A stretch of 64,000 nt of DNA from Apodospora peruviana. Taxonomy: Eukaryota > Ascomycota > Sordariomycetes > Sordariales > Lasiosphaeriaceae. A program made the translations under genes and the position numbers. The stretch's first letter is position 1. Each line of letters starts with the position of its first letter. Below are positions 42,097-52,018 of the stretch, piece after piece. The stretch covers positions 2,418,001-2,482,000 of the forward strand of contig JAUEDM010000005.1 of NCBI GenBank assembly GCA_033439685.1, given 5' to 3'. The notes beneath the pieces were generated by a model, which saw nothing but the letters and a program-made list of their open reading frames with translations, did not search any database and had not been told where the DNA came from.

Positions 42097-43866
42097 ATGT
42101 CAGAAAACGTCTCGGCTGTGATGGAGGCTGAGAAACCCGAACCCATCCGGGGCCCAGGCTCCTGTGACGACGATGACAACAACAAATCCGATGTCAATCT
42201 CCACGAAAAACAGCCGATCGCAGCTTCAGCAGACAACACACAAGAGCAGACAGAACTACATCAAGCCCTCACCCACTCGCCGACCGAGAATGACGACGGC
42301 GACGACGGAGGACAAGCCCACCTCCAACCGACAACGACAAGCACCTACATCGCGGCCACCCTCTCCCTCCCGCATGAGATCCTCTTCGTCGCAGTAATCT
42401 GCTGCGCGCAGCTCACCACCCAAGCCGGCCTGGCCCAGACGCTGTCCATCATCTCCATCATCGGCGACCACTTCGGCCTCTCCAAGCCCGGCGATCTGTC
42501 GTGGTTCGTAGCCGCCTATGGTCTGACGGTCGGCACCTTCATCCTCGTCTCGGGCCGTCTGGGCGATCTCTTCGGCCACAAGCGCATGCTGGTGATCGGC
42601 TACCTCTGGTTCGCGCTCTGGACCGCCGTCGCCGGGCTGGCTGTGTTTTCCGAGTCCTCCAGCGTCATCATGTTCGACGTCGCCCGGGCGCTGCAAGGCA
42701 TCGGCCCGTCCATCCTGATTCCCAACGCTCTCGCGATTCTGGGGTCGAGCTACCCGCCTGGCCCGCGAAAGAACATGGTCTTTGCCATATTTGGAGCTAT
42801 GGCGCCGGGTGGTGGTGTGCTTGGGTCGACCTTTGCGGCGCTGTTCGCGCTCGCCTGGTGGCCGTGGGCGTTCTGGTCGCTTTCTATCACGCTGGTGTTG
42901 CTTGCGGGGCTATCGATCGTCGTCGTGCCGTCGCCGTCGCCGTCGCCGGTGGGACACGGACAACCGTCCCAGGACCATGCGGCAGGTTTCTGGGCGAAGC
43001 TGAAACGAGTCGATCTCGCGGGTGCGGCTGTCGGCGTCACCGCGCTGGTCTTGATCAACATAGCATGGAATCAAGCTCCCATCGTCGGCTGGCGGACGCC
43101 TTACACCTACGTTCTACTGATCATCGGCCTCCTGTTGCTGCCTGTCTTCTTCTACATCGAGCTGAACCTCACGCCTTATCCACTGATTCCGCTCAAATCC
43201 CTCAAGAACCCTTCGTCAATCGCGTTTGTGCTGGGCTGTTTGGCGTGCGGATGGGGTACCTTTGGCATTTGGCTCTTGTATCTCTGGCAGTTCCACCTGC
43301 AGCTGCGCGAGGCGAGCCCCTTGCTCGCGTCCGCGTACATATCGCCTGTCGCAATAACCGGCGCGTTGGCCGCGATTGCCACGGGATACCTGCTGGGGAG
43401 GATGGGGCCGGCTTGGACGATGGTGGTCGCTATGAGCGCGTTCGTCACGGGAATCAGTCTGGTAGCGACGATGCCTATCGACCAGACGTACTGGGGCCAA
43501 GCTTTCGTTTGCGTGCTGGTCACCGTGTGGGGGATGGACATGAGTTTTCCCGCCTCGACGGTGATTCTGAGTAATGCGGTCGGCAAGGGTGATCAAGGCG
43601 TCGCCGCGAGCTTGGTCAATACTATTGTCAACTATAGTATTTCGCTGGCGCTGGGGTTTGCGGGGACCGCTGAGGCGAACGTGAATAAAGGCGGGACGAC
43701 GAAGGAGGATGTTCTGAGGGGGCTCAGGGCCGCGTTGTATGTGGGTGTAGGACTTGCCGGGTTCGGGTGGGTGCTGAGTTTGGTGTTTCTGTGGTTTGAT
43801 TATAGAGGACGGAGTCAGTCTAAGAAGGAGGATGGAGAGAATGGGGAGCTTAGCTCTAGCTCGTGA
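42097..43866 (+). CDS. MFS transporter, DHA2 / ATR1-like
   Basis: Proton-coupled major-facilitator pump or transporter of the plasma membrane. Single exon, 589 residues. Residues 1-85 are hydrophilic and acidic (cytosolic). The first membrane segment begins near 91 (LPHEILFVAVICCAQLTTQA); the MFS motif A is GRLGDLFGHKRM (153-164) and ARALQGIGPSILIPNALAIL follows. GAMAPGGGVLGSTFAAL is the drug-H+ antiporter motif C region. About 14 hydrophobic segments are visible, as in the DHA2 group that includes yeast ATR1 (aminotriazole and boron resistance). A PSPSPSP linker (about 286-292) sits in the central loop. The substrate cannot be told from sequence. No biosynthetic genes lie next to it, so a secondary-metabolite cluster is not supported. 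Confidence 0.92.
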   Translation: MSENVSAVMEAEKPEPIRGPGSCDDDDNNKSDVNLHEKQPIAASADNTQEQTELHQALTHSPTENDDGDDGGQAHLQPTTTSTYIAATLSLPHEILFVAVICCAQLTTQAGLAQTLSIISIIGDHFGLSKPGDLSWFVAAYGLTVGTFILVSGRLGDLFGHKRMLVIGYLWFALWTAVAGLAVFSESSSVIMFDVARALQGIGPSILIPNALAILGSSYPPGPRKNMVFAIFGAMAPGGGVLGSTFAALFALAWWPWAFWSLSITLVLLAGLSIVVVPSPSPSPVGHGQPSQDHAAGFWAKLKRVDLAGAAVGVTALVLINIAWNQAPIVGWRTPYTYVLLIIGLLLLPVFFYIELNLTPYPLIPLKSLKNPSSIAFVLGCLACGWGTFGIWLLYLWQFHLQLREASPLLASAYISPVAITGALAAIATGYLLGRMGPAWTMVVAMSAFVTGISLVATMPIDQTYWGQAFVCVLVTVWGMDMSFPASTVILSNAVGKGDQGVAASLVNTIVNYSISLALGFAGTAEANVNKGGTTKEDVLRGLRAALYVGVGLAGFGWVLSLVFLWFDYRGRSQSKKEDGENGELSSSS

Positions 43867-44526
43867 GTCTGTGAGGATTCTTTGGGCGTTTGGCCGCGAT
43901 ATAGCGCTGCCGTCGTCATCGGGACGCCCGCAGTGGTATTGTACTTCCACTTCAAGAACAAGTTAGCTTCTTCGGCAAATACTTGGTTGGATCTTGAAGT
44001 CTGATCGTCTTCGGTTGTAATTATGGATCACGTAGTTAGTCAATCTAAGTAATTTCTATCCTGCCTTCTTACCAACTTGATTTACCCTTTTCACACAACA
44101 GGAGCTACCTGCGTGATTGGACGACTTGGAGTCTAGTCCTTCAAGCGCCGACGGTGTCGCAAGCCCAACATGACATCAATATCGATCGCATCTACACCCG
44201 GATTCTCATCCAAGACCCGCCATCAAAACTCACAGCCAAGAGAACCAAGTACCGTTGGACCACACGGATCTCGGCAGAGAACAACAATACGCGAGATGAA
44301 TTCACTGCCTCAGACTGTGCTTCACCGTCCCGGTAATGGTAGAAGCAAACTCACAGACTCCAATGCCTGGGCTCGTTCTCTGGCTTTGCATATAATTAGG
44401 TATGTCGAACCAACTCCCTCCTTATTCTTTCCTCCCTTTCCTTCCGGTACCTTTTACTACCAGCACAATACACACAAAGCGCAACAGTTCTTTTCTTTCC
44501 AGGATAAACAGCTATTCATCACCACG
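43867..44526. other. intergenic, no gene recognised
   Basis: Downstream of the MFS gene and upstream of the next candidate; CT-rich just before 44527. An open frame begins at 44170 and runs into the next gene, but the upstream part looks like leader sequence. Confidence 0.45.
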
Positions 44527-45136
44527 ATGTACCCCCCGATAGTCCCCAAACCCGGCTATCCCATCATAACCCTGGACCAAAAGGTCGAGGTCCAGCCACC
44601 AACGTATGCGACAGTCGGCTTGCCCTTCAGCCCGCAGCCAATCGTGAGCTGTTGGCGATTCGTCAATAGAAACGGCATGATCTCGAGGCTGAGGGCCTCG
44701 ACTAGCGCTGTGCGACGCCAAGGGCATCCAGTACCGGCTGGATGTACTGGAAAACAACGACTGCCATCGCCCCGTCATCCACATACGCATCAGCAACTGC
44801 CCCATCTACTTCCGCTTCGAGAACATGAGGATCGTTTTGACGGGAACGTTTCGCTTGCGCATCTATATTCATGTTGCGTATATGCGCTCTGGTGGTGGCG
44901 TCTCGGAAGAGCAAAACGTTGGGTGGGTTTGGACGAATTGGATTACCGTCAGGGCTGATGACGGACGTCGGGCGCCGGGGCCTGTCACGATGAGTGCGTA
45001 TACCTCCCGAGTAAGGAGAGATTCGGAACTTTGCTAACCATGTTTGTGTCTAGCGGACGACGAGCGTACCATCGCTGACAAGCTCCAAGAGAAGAGCCTG
45101 GTTCAGCCCTACCTGTACACCCCGACCCGTCGGTGA
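44527..45136 (+). CDS. unrecognised protein, frame break near 44.70 kb
   Basis: The first part from ATG 44527 reads MYPPIVPKPGYPIITLDQKV, then EVQPPTYATVGLPFSPQPIV. Near 44700 the coding-looking frame changes by one base to ALCDAKGIQYRLDVLENNDC, then RPVIHIRISNCPIYFRFENM and RIVLTGTFRLRIYIHVAYM. A GTGCGT-TCTAG intron (44994-45053) joins TNWITVRADDGRRAPGPVTM to DDERTIADKLQEKSLVQPYL, ending at 45136. The change of frame is not solved by any GT-AG intron I tested, so this is a pseudogene or contains a base error. The alternating hydrophobic strands ending in LTGTFRLRI and the APGP...DDE tail are weakly reminiscent of velvet-type beta domains, but I would not assign that family without a profile search. 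Confidence 0.5.
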
Positions 45137-46193
45137 GAGGGCTTGGGATGTATTCTTCTCTTTTTTCTCTCTTTTTTTTCTCCCTGTATTTCTTCCTGTC
45201 TTTCCTTGTTCTTGGGCTCCGGTAACTTTGACTTCGGTTGGATGGACGACCGAATCTCAACAGCAACAAGACGGAGACCAGGATGGAGGAACGATGAGCG
45301 GCCCGTTGACTGTCAACTGTTTTGGGGGCGCGCTGGATTTGCCTCTATTTGGCTGGGTGGACGCTCTTGTGCTAAATATCGATGGTCGGAGGTGGCAGCC
45401 GTCGGAGGGCCGTAGTTGATTGCCAGGGTCTTGGATGGAGACGTGAACATCTGGTATGATCCGCTCAAGATATTCGTGAAGTGTCTGCACGATGTCAGGC
45501 AATCGCGCGCCGGGGAAAAGATTTTCCGGATGGCTTACAAGTTCGCTTTCGAGTTGCTTGAGGAGGGACTTGTAAACTCGGCGAGGGGGGTTTCTGGATG
45601 CCATGGAAAACGTCAGGGAGCTGGCGCAGCGTGTGATTTCGGTCAAGCAGTCGAGGGGCGAATACCAGCTGTTGCAGGAAACTGAGTTGGCGCAGGAAAC
45701 TAAGCCTGAGGAGGGAGAGTACTACTCTGTACATCCTGGTGTGCCTATTGCGCTGCTTCAAGCGCTTCAAGCCATTGAACGCAGTGTTACGGCGTTCATG
45801 AACAGCTGCAAAACGGATATTTGAGAGATTGAAAACATTTGGCCACTTTCCAACCCGAGACGTTCCTGGAGAAGCAGAAAAGGGAAGAGGAAGAGAATAA
45901 GACAAACGACCAAGACGAAGATCCAGTTCTTGGTTCGGCGACTTCTGGGAGCTTGCTCACAATCCTATCCCGGAGGAGGACGGCCGCCAGAAGGCAGAAA
46001 ATCATGTCACTATGATTGGTGATAGAATCGGGGACATCGGCATGAGGTATTATAGACACTACGAACTGTTGCTCAGTCTTGATGCTCTTGGCAAACGGAC
46101 CGACCAGGTCCTTCCACCGACTGACTCTGGGGTCGGACAGGGCAGCTCGCAGTCCCATAAGCCCAGCGCTCTCGAGGAAGAGGACGATTGACA
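45137..46193 (+). pseudogene. remnants of an unrecognised gene in several frames
   Basis: Coding-looking pieces follow each other on the plus strand: VNCFGGALDLPLFGWVDALV near 45320; LIARVLDGDVNIWYDPLKIF, then VKCLHDVRQSRAGEKIFRMA and FELLEEGLVNSA (45416-45578); then, after a run of six G at 45585-45590 where one base too many breaks the frame, FLDAMENVRELAQRVISVKQ to a stop at 45824. A further piece at about 45985-46190 reads RIGDIGMRYYRHYELLLSLD. A stop (TAG) precedes the second piece. The mixture suggests a decayed gene, perhaps two. I do not recognise the family. Confidence 0.4.
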
Positions 46194-47044
46194 AAGATGG
46201 CGATTCTTCAAGGATGTCTCCTGGACGATAGGGACTTGGACTTGGTACCGTCCTTGCGGAGGACGACGATAGTCAAGACTTGAGTCACTTGACAGACTCA
46301 AACCGTAGGAATTGACGCCCGAAGCAGGAGAAAATCAGTCATGGGACATGGCATGAAGACAACAAAAAAGGGCGAACAATCCAGTGAACAGAAGGCTTAG
46401 TTATTGTATATAATACTTTTACAAGAGGCGGAAGAACCGCACCCAGATGACTCCTGGGAAGTCTAGCTCCCAGGACGGTCCCCCCCCGAGACCCCGTCTC
46501 GGCTGTCACGTATCCGCCTGAAGAAAAAGAAGCGGGAGTTGCCCGTGATGACAGTGGCTGTATACAAGCTGCTAGCTGTAAGTAGTTGTCAGGAGGAGTC
46601 GGCATACCGGGTCAGATGGTTCTCTCGCATTAGCGCTAGATGACGGGGAACGGTAATATCTATCAAATGTATTCTATCTGGAAGTTATAGGCAAAAATAA
46701 TAGTTACTAAAACGGGTGAACAGACGGATTCTTATAAAACGAATGATCACCATGGCTTCTTATATATGTATTCCTGATATTATCTTGTTTGTCCAGACTA
46801 TGCTGGAAGATGCACCTATCTGAGTCCAACGACATTGTTCTTCGGGTTTTACTCATGATTACATAAAGGAAAGGATCTGCTGTATCCAACAAGTTTAAAC
46901 TCATTCTCGAGCATTCTAGTGGATCTTTCTCTGGCAAGTAGGTCCTCCCGAGTGACCTCTAGGTAGGTTAGTCATGCTGACAACCCACCCGGCCTCTCTC
47001 ATAATTGTTGGTCTGAGTTTCGCAATTGTCATCCCATCTATGCG
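46194..47044. other. intergenic, no gene recognised
   Basis: AT-rich in 46.6-46.9 kb. No open frame with a motif; one AGGTAGGT motif near 46961. Confidence 0.45.
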
Positions 47045-47653
47045 ATGGAAAAACCCGAGCAACGATTTGCGCAACTCGACGATCACCTATTTCCAACTTT
47101 TCCCAAGTCTGTCTTCTTATTATCGCAACTGCACCAAAATCGTGAATCGACACCACGACCATTGGCACCAGCATCACACGGCAGCCATAGCTACCAGCTT
47201 ACGAAAAAAACCTACCACGACAGAGGGGGCAGCTCCGAGTCTGTTCAAGCCAGACTCCGACCCCCGCGTACTCCCTGTAGTCATTCACAACCTCACCGAC
47301 ATCGAAAGCGCCAAAGGTAAGTAACGTTAACAGTTTCCAGGGTTCCCTAGTTCCCCTAGCCTTGAGGTTTCAAGCCCCGGCAAATATCCCACAGCCCTCC
47401 CCTGTCTAGACGACGAGACAACGCAATGTGTCCGTCCAAGCCTGTCCGCTGCAAGCGGTGCGGCAAGACCACCGGCGAGCTGGCGTATCCCTGCACCTGC
47501 ACCAACGAATGGGGCCCCATCTGCCCCGGACACGAGTGGTGGCTGTCCAAGCCCAACCCGGGGAGCTACTGCTCCGTTCCATGTGAAGACAAGCGAACAT
47601 ATGATTCCGATTGTGCCCTTAGACATTTGGATACGTCAGAGTCGAGCCTGTAG
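47045..47653 (+). CDS. candidate Cys-rich two-exon protein, unrecognised
   Basis: Exon 1 (47045-47316) and exon 2 (47410-47653) are joined by a GTAAGT-GTCTAG intron that keeps an open frame of 171 residues. The N-terminal 90 residues are polar and His/Ser/Arg-rich, ending in a basic stretch RHRKRQRRRDNA. The C-terminal part has a clustered Cys pattern: Cys98, Cys105, Cys108 (CKRC), Cys119, Cys121, Cys129, Cys145 and Cys149 within a Trp/Pro/Gly-rich sequence (EWGPICPGHEWWLSKP). This looks like a small zinc-binding module, but not one I know. Support is the strong donor and acceptor and the uninterrupted joint; no homology was checked. Confidence 0.4.
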
Positions 47654-47683
47654 AGCGCATGGGTCTGTGGTCGACAACCCCGA

Positions 47684-47740
47684 GGCGACGCGCTTGAGAA
47701 GGGCGTGCGATATGTGCAGCCAGCGCAAGGTCAAGGTGCG
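47684..47740 (+). pseudogene. orphan first half of a Zn2Cys6 motif
   Basis: The frame reads TRLRRACDMCSQRKVK followed at once by GTGCGT, a splice donor at the place where many fungal Zn(2)-Cys(6) regulators have their first intron. The expected continuation (Cys-Asp/Asn-Gly...Pro-Cys) is not found in the next several hundred bases. I take it as the leftover start of a transcription-factor gene whose rest was lost. Confidence 0.45.
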
Positions 47741-48073
47741 TCGATCTGTTCTTCGTCTTTCTCCAGTCCCCAGCCCGCTACATTTCAGATCTTCCATAAC
47801 TTTGCATAGAGTCAAGTCGGCGAAGAAGCTCATGAAACCCCATACTGTAGCTCCATTGGTACGGAGTATCGGATTTCCTTATTAGCGCAGTGTGGCCTGC
47901 AGTCGGTATAGTACAAGCTATACTTGTTCGCACGGAGTCAAATGCAGGCTGTATAGTACGTTGAACGCAGCGGACTTGGCCTGGCGCGTAACTCGGAAAC
48001 AGGGGTTTTCTAGGCGAGAAACTCTTGGTCTGCTATTTTCCGACCTATTTTCGCTCCGTCTCGAACTGAAAAA

Positions 48074-48250
48074 ATGTTATGGAACTTCTCTGTTTCCTTG
48101 GAAAAAGGTAGTCTGGTCGATATTCTCTTCATCAGTGGGGATTTCAAGAGCCTTGCCTGGACAATAAAGGAAGAAGAGTCAAAGCTGGCAAGGGCCGCAG
48201 ATGGTAACGCCTTTTGGCTAGTAGTTCGTAATCTCTTACAAAGGGTTTGA
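48074..48250 (+). other. short coding-like open frame (58 codons)
   Basis: ATG to TGA frame reading MLWNFSVSLEKGSLVDILFI, then SGDFKSLAWTIKEEESKLAR. Composition is protein-like (amphipathic, no low complexity) and could be a fragment of a larger lost gene. No recognised family. Confidence 0.25.
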
Positions 48251-49239
48251 GATAATTTACCCGTACGCGGCAATGCTGAGCTTCAAACCTAGCTTCTCCC
48301 ATGTAGAGAGAGAGAGACCCGAAAGTTAACCTGGCTGCCTAGTTGCCTGCTCAATAACTGCTCCTCTGACAGGGAGATTATCTCGCTAAAATCATGAACG
48401 GCTACACCGAAGGTAAACGGTAGTAAAAGTTGTTGGCGACAGGGGTCTAACCTGCTGTTTGGACATCACCAACACATCAATAGAAAACGCCACATTTATG
48501 CGAACGGATGTGATACGCTTAATCGATTGGGTGCACGGATGTATCTTTATATCTTGACGCCCTAAACATGAGACCTGCAAGAAACTGCCTTTGAACTCTT
48601 GGGGACTTTTGCCTCATACTTCGACTTTCTCGAGACAATCTTTGGGGCCTATGCGCGACTGGTGGCCTCCCTACCAAGATAGTGCGCCTTGAGGGCCATC
48701 TATCCGGCCTGAAGAGCGGGGAAGAACCCCATCTGCGAATCGGGAGGTCGCCAGGACATCCGTCATAGGTGACCTGTCACATCTGAAGGAACAAGGAGTT
48801 CTAAACGGACGGCAACTGACTGATAGGGACCTTGTAAGTCATGTACTAGAATTGAACACCGTGAGGAGTGGCGCTCTATAACTTTTACCGTGCGATTAAA
48901 CCTATGCCGTGAAATAGTTCCTAATATCTTCCTCAGCCCGTCTCGAATTTGCTAGTTCCTTATTTCCTGTCTCATTATTATAAAGCATATAAAGATGTGG
49001 ACCAGCAACTTCCAATTTCCTCCATAATTTTCCTGTAAACATTATAAGTTTACTTGTCTTACTCATCTCTTTGCATCTTCTTCTACTATGTATGAGCCTT
49101 TTGCTAATGTAGTTTGGACTTGAGAAGAAGCCACTGAACACGAGTTCATAATCTCCGTCAACTATTCTGAACAACAACTGCCACGAGCCTAATTATCTTT
49201 CTGCAGCTCCATCCCATCCACCAGCACAAAACATCCACG
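48251..49239. other. intergenic, no gene recognised
   Basis: Promoter side of the gene at 49240. A minus-strand open frame at 48902-49177 is AT-rich and without motif. Confidence 0.45.
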
Positions 49240-51023
49240 ATGGACAACTGGAATACCATCCTCCGTCGTGGCAAAATAACAATACAGAGGACCCAGCTCA
49301 CGTACCGACAACGAATCCAACAGGAACTTGAGGCACAATGCGAGTTCGTCATCAGAGAGGGAGTCAAGGCCTTCGTCGACAAGGTCTTCCTCGAGATAAC
49401 TAAGAATATCTCGCAATCTTCCCAGGCCATAGCGGACGACATTGAAGCGACTATGAGGGAGCAGGTCGACGAACCTTGGGCCGAAAGTATTGTACCAGAC
49501 GAGGAAGTCATTGTCTCGATGATGGCCAGAACATTGATCCGGATGCTCCAGAGAAAATACCGTGCAGATGGTCAAAGGCCAAGGGTCGTGATCCCAGAAG
49601 ATGCCGAAGTTATCAGCATCCCAGGTGACAACGACCTGCCGAGTCCCCAGACACTTTTGAGGGTTGATGACTGGGGTCTACCCAGAATCAAGGACGAGCA
49701 AGCAGTCATCGTTGAACATGAAAGTAGCGAACACGGGACAGGAGAAATTACGAGCCCAGAGCTGGCACTTGTGCCTGGCGACGGAGAAATGGCCATGCCA
49801 ACAGTTCCAGCAACAGACGAGTCTATGAATGTCGAAGAAAACGTCCAGGTATTAAAACGTCGTTCTACCATTCAACCCGCATTAGACATACTGCTAACAC
49901 CCAAGTCTCTCACAGCTGAACAAACGCCCCAACGAGACCAATGATCTTGGCATATCCTCCACCCTAGGCTCTCGGCCAAACAAGAGAGCCCGGAGACACG
50001 ACCACGGCATCTCTGCTGATCAAACAGATGAAGAAGAACCGGTAAGTTCTGTTCCTGTCTTCTTCTCACTACCCCTTACCTTACCCATCTTTTAAGTCTT
50101 CATCACTAACCGCCACCATTTTTTTTTCAGACAGAGAACGGCACTATCCACTGCAGCGAGGTCGAAGGGCAGGACTGGATCTTTGAACACCACAAATTCA
50201 ATCGGGGACATTGGTTCGTCGTCAGGTGCGACCGTGAGAGCCACCGGAGCGGGATCATCCACCGCTTCACCAAGTATCCATTCAGCTTTAACCGGGCAGA
50301 AAAGCACTTCAACACCAAAAAGCCCAAGGAGAAGTGCCACGAGGAGGACATAGCGAGTCTTTATAAACCCGAGGAGATCATCAGAAAGTTTGGGTACCGA
50401 GGTACGTACTTTGACTTTTACTCTGTCCCACCCATTACAGCCGTAATCCCTCTACCACGCTGACCTCCCGTGTGTTCTACATTGCCATAGTGGTTGGAGA
50501 CGAGCTCTCAGCCGAATGGGTTGAGAACAGCAACACCAAAACAAAACTAGCATCAACAATGGTTGGCGGTGCCAGCGGTACCTCATCAGTGGGTACTCGG
50601 AAAAGGACCAGAGCGAAACGCAAAGGAGGGCGATTTGCAGGAGTACAACCACCACTAGAATGTATCACACCCCAGGGCGGTGATATAGCAACCACAGCAC
50701 GAAAGTTTACTAGTGCCTCAGGCCGGATCAGTAATAGTACCAGCCCACAGCCGCAAAGGCCACCGCCGCCCCAGGTTCGTGAGATACGGGGGGAACCTGC
50801 TGCTCGGCGTTCAAGTACCGCATCCGAGTCGTCAGGGGCAGCTGTTGATATATCCAACTCCACGCACAGAACTGGTGCCGCCCCCGTGGCCGACATGATA
50901 GGACGACTATTTCCAATCGGCCATCGTGGCATCATCTTGAACTCGGACCGAGGAATAGCTGATGAGGAGGGGGTTGACAATAGTGAAGACGATTCCTTTC
51001 AGGATGATCCCGTACGTACATAG
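49240..51023 (+). CDS. unrecognised four-exon probable nuclear protein with a His/Cys pattern
   Basis: Exons 49240-49848, 49916-50041, 50131-50401 and 50491-51023, all with GT-AG borders and consistent frame; 512 residues. Residues 1-110 are helical and charged (MDNWNTILRRGKITIQRTQL ...). Basic clusters NKRARRHDH (exon 2) and RKRTRAKRKGGR (exon 4) look like nuclear localisation signals. Exon 3 holds a compact block: Cys253, then GHWFVVRC (Cys278), His283, His289 in IIHRFTKYPF, His304 in NRAEKHF, and Cys314-His315, reminiscent of a zinc-binding fold seen in fungal uncharacterised proteins (WFVVRC ... HPF..NRA..HF ... CH). The tail is acidic and Ser-rich. The final DDP is followed by GTACGTACATAG: either the stop at 51023 is used, or a further intron leads to a short extra exon after AAAGCAG at 51126. 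Function unknown. Confidence 0.72.
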
Positions 51024-52018
51024 ACCAACTTGACTTTTCTCCTGATTCTGTCGCTTAAGTATCCCATACCTTATCCTCTCCTTGTCACGCTCTTCCTTTC
51101 CCGACGATAACCCATCAACAAAAGCAGATTTACCTAGCTAGCATTTGCTGACTTCAGCCCTAAATATTTGCAACAATAAATAGACAATCAGAGTTGTTAG
51201 CGACATCCTGCCGCCTTCTGAGACGCCGTAAGGTCTTGTGCCCCTATGTGGCACCCCGTTTTCCAGTACCCGATATCGCGTATTGGAAGCAAAGGTGTGA
51301 AATTTATATAGCAGATGAAAGAAAGGACATATTAGTAGCAGCAAGCCTTCATAATGTTCAACGTACGAAATATACTATAACAGCCACCAACTGCACTTAT
51401 ACTCAATATTCCAGCAGCTGTAGATAGGCCTGATATGATAAACCTACCTATTGATATAGCTACATGTACGTGTATACCCGACTAGCCGGCAGCCCACTTC
51501 CAACGTAACGTTGCACATCGTATAACCATGCCCCAAGCCTGTTTACCGCGAGACATACATGAACATATGCTTCCCTACCTGCATCCTACCCGAGACATGT
51601 GCCTATATGCCGTGTATTAAGCCTTGGTAGGTCTTCTGCACTCGAGCAAAATGCAAGTACATGTATGTATATGTATGTATCATTAGCTAGGTAAGTATAG
51701 TAGTATTGTTCAGCTCTGTATATCTGCTTTCTTCCTCCATCCTTCGAATAAGTACGCTCGTAAGCATATTTCTGCAAATAGTAAAGCGACTTGTATACAT
51801 CGGCTCATGGCCTTCAAAACGCAGTGCAAATAAAGGGGGTATTCCTGCTAAGTTTTTCCAAACAAACTCCTTGCCATACTTCAGCAAGCCAAAAAGCAAA
51901 GCCATCAACATCTTCATACACTCATTCGCATCTTTCACCGTCTAGAATCCCAACCGATGGGCGCAATCGCCCCCATGCCCACCCCGAGATAGCTCATTCG
52001 GCCCAGTCCCCATCGACG
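51024..52018. other. convergent intergenic region
   Basis: Between the ends of the plus-strand gene at 49240 and the minus-strand WD40 gene. AT-rich, with a short TGTATGTA repeat near 51661-51680. No gene seen. Confidence 0.5.

Noticed and set aside
42501..43574. Plus-strand open frame of 357 codons inside the MFS gene
   Set aside because: Out-of-phase shadow; the 589-residue frame has MFS motifs and membrane segments.
42097..43866. Secondary-metabolite cluster around the MFS gene
   Set aside because: No polyketide synthase, NRPS, terpene synthase or other core enzyme is present in the window.
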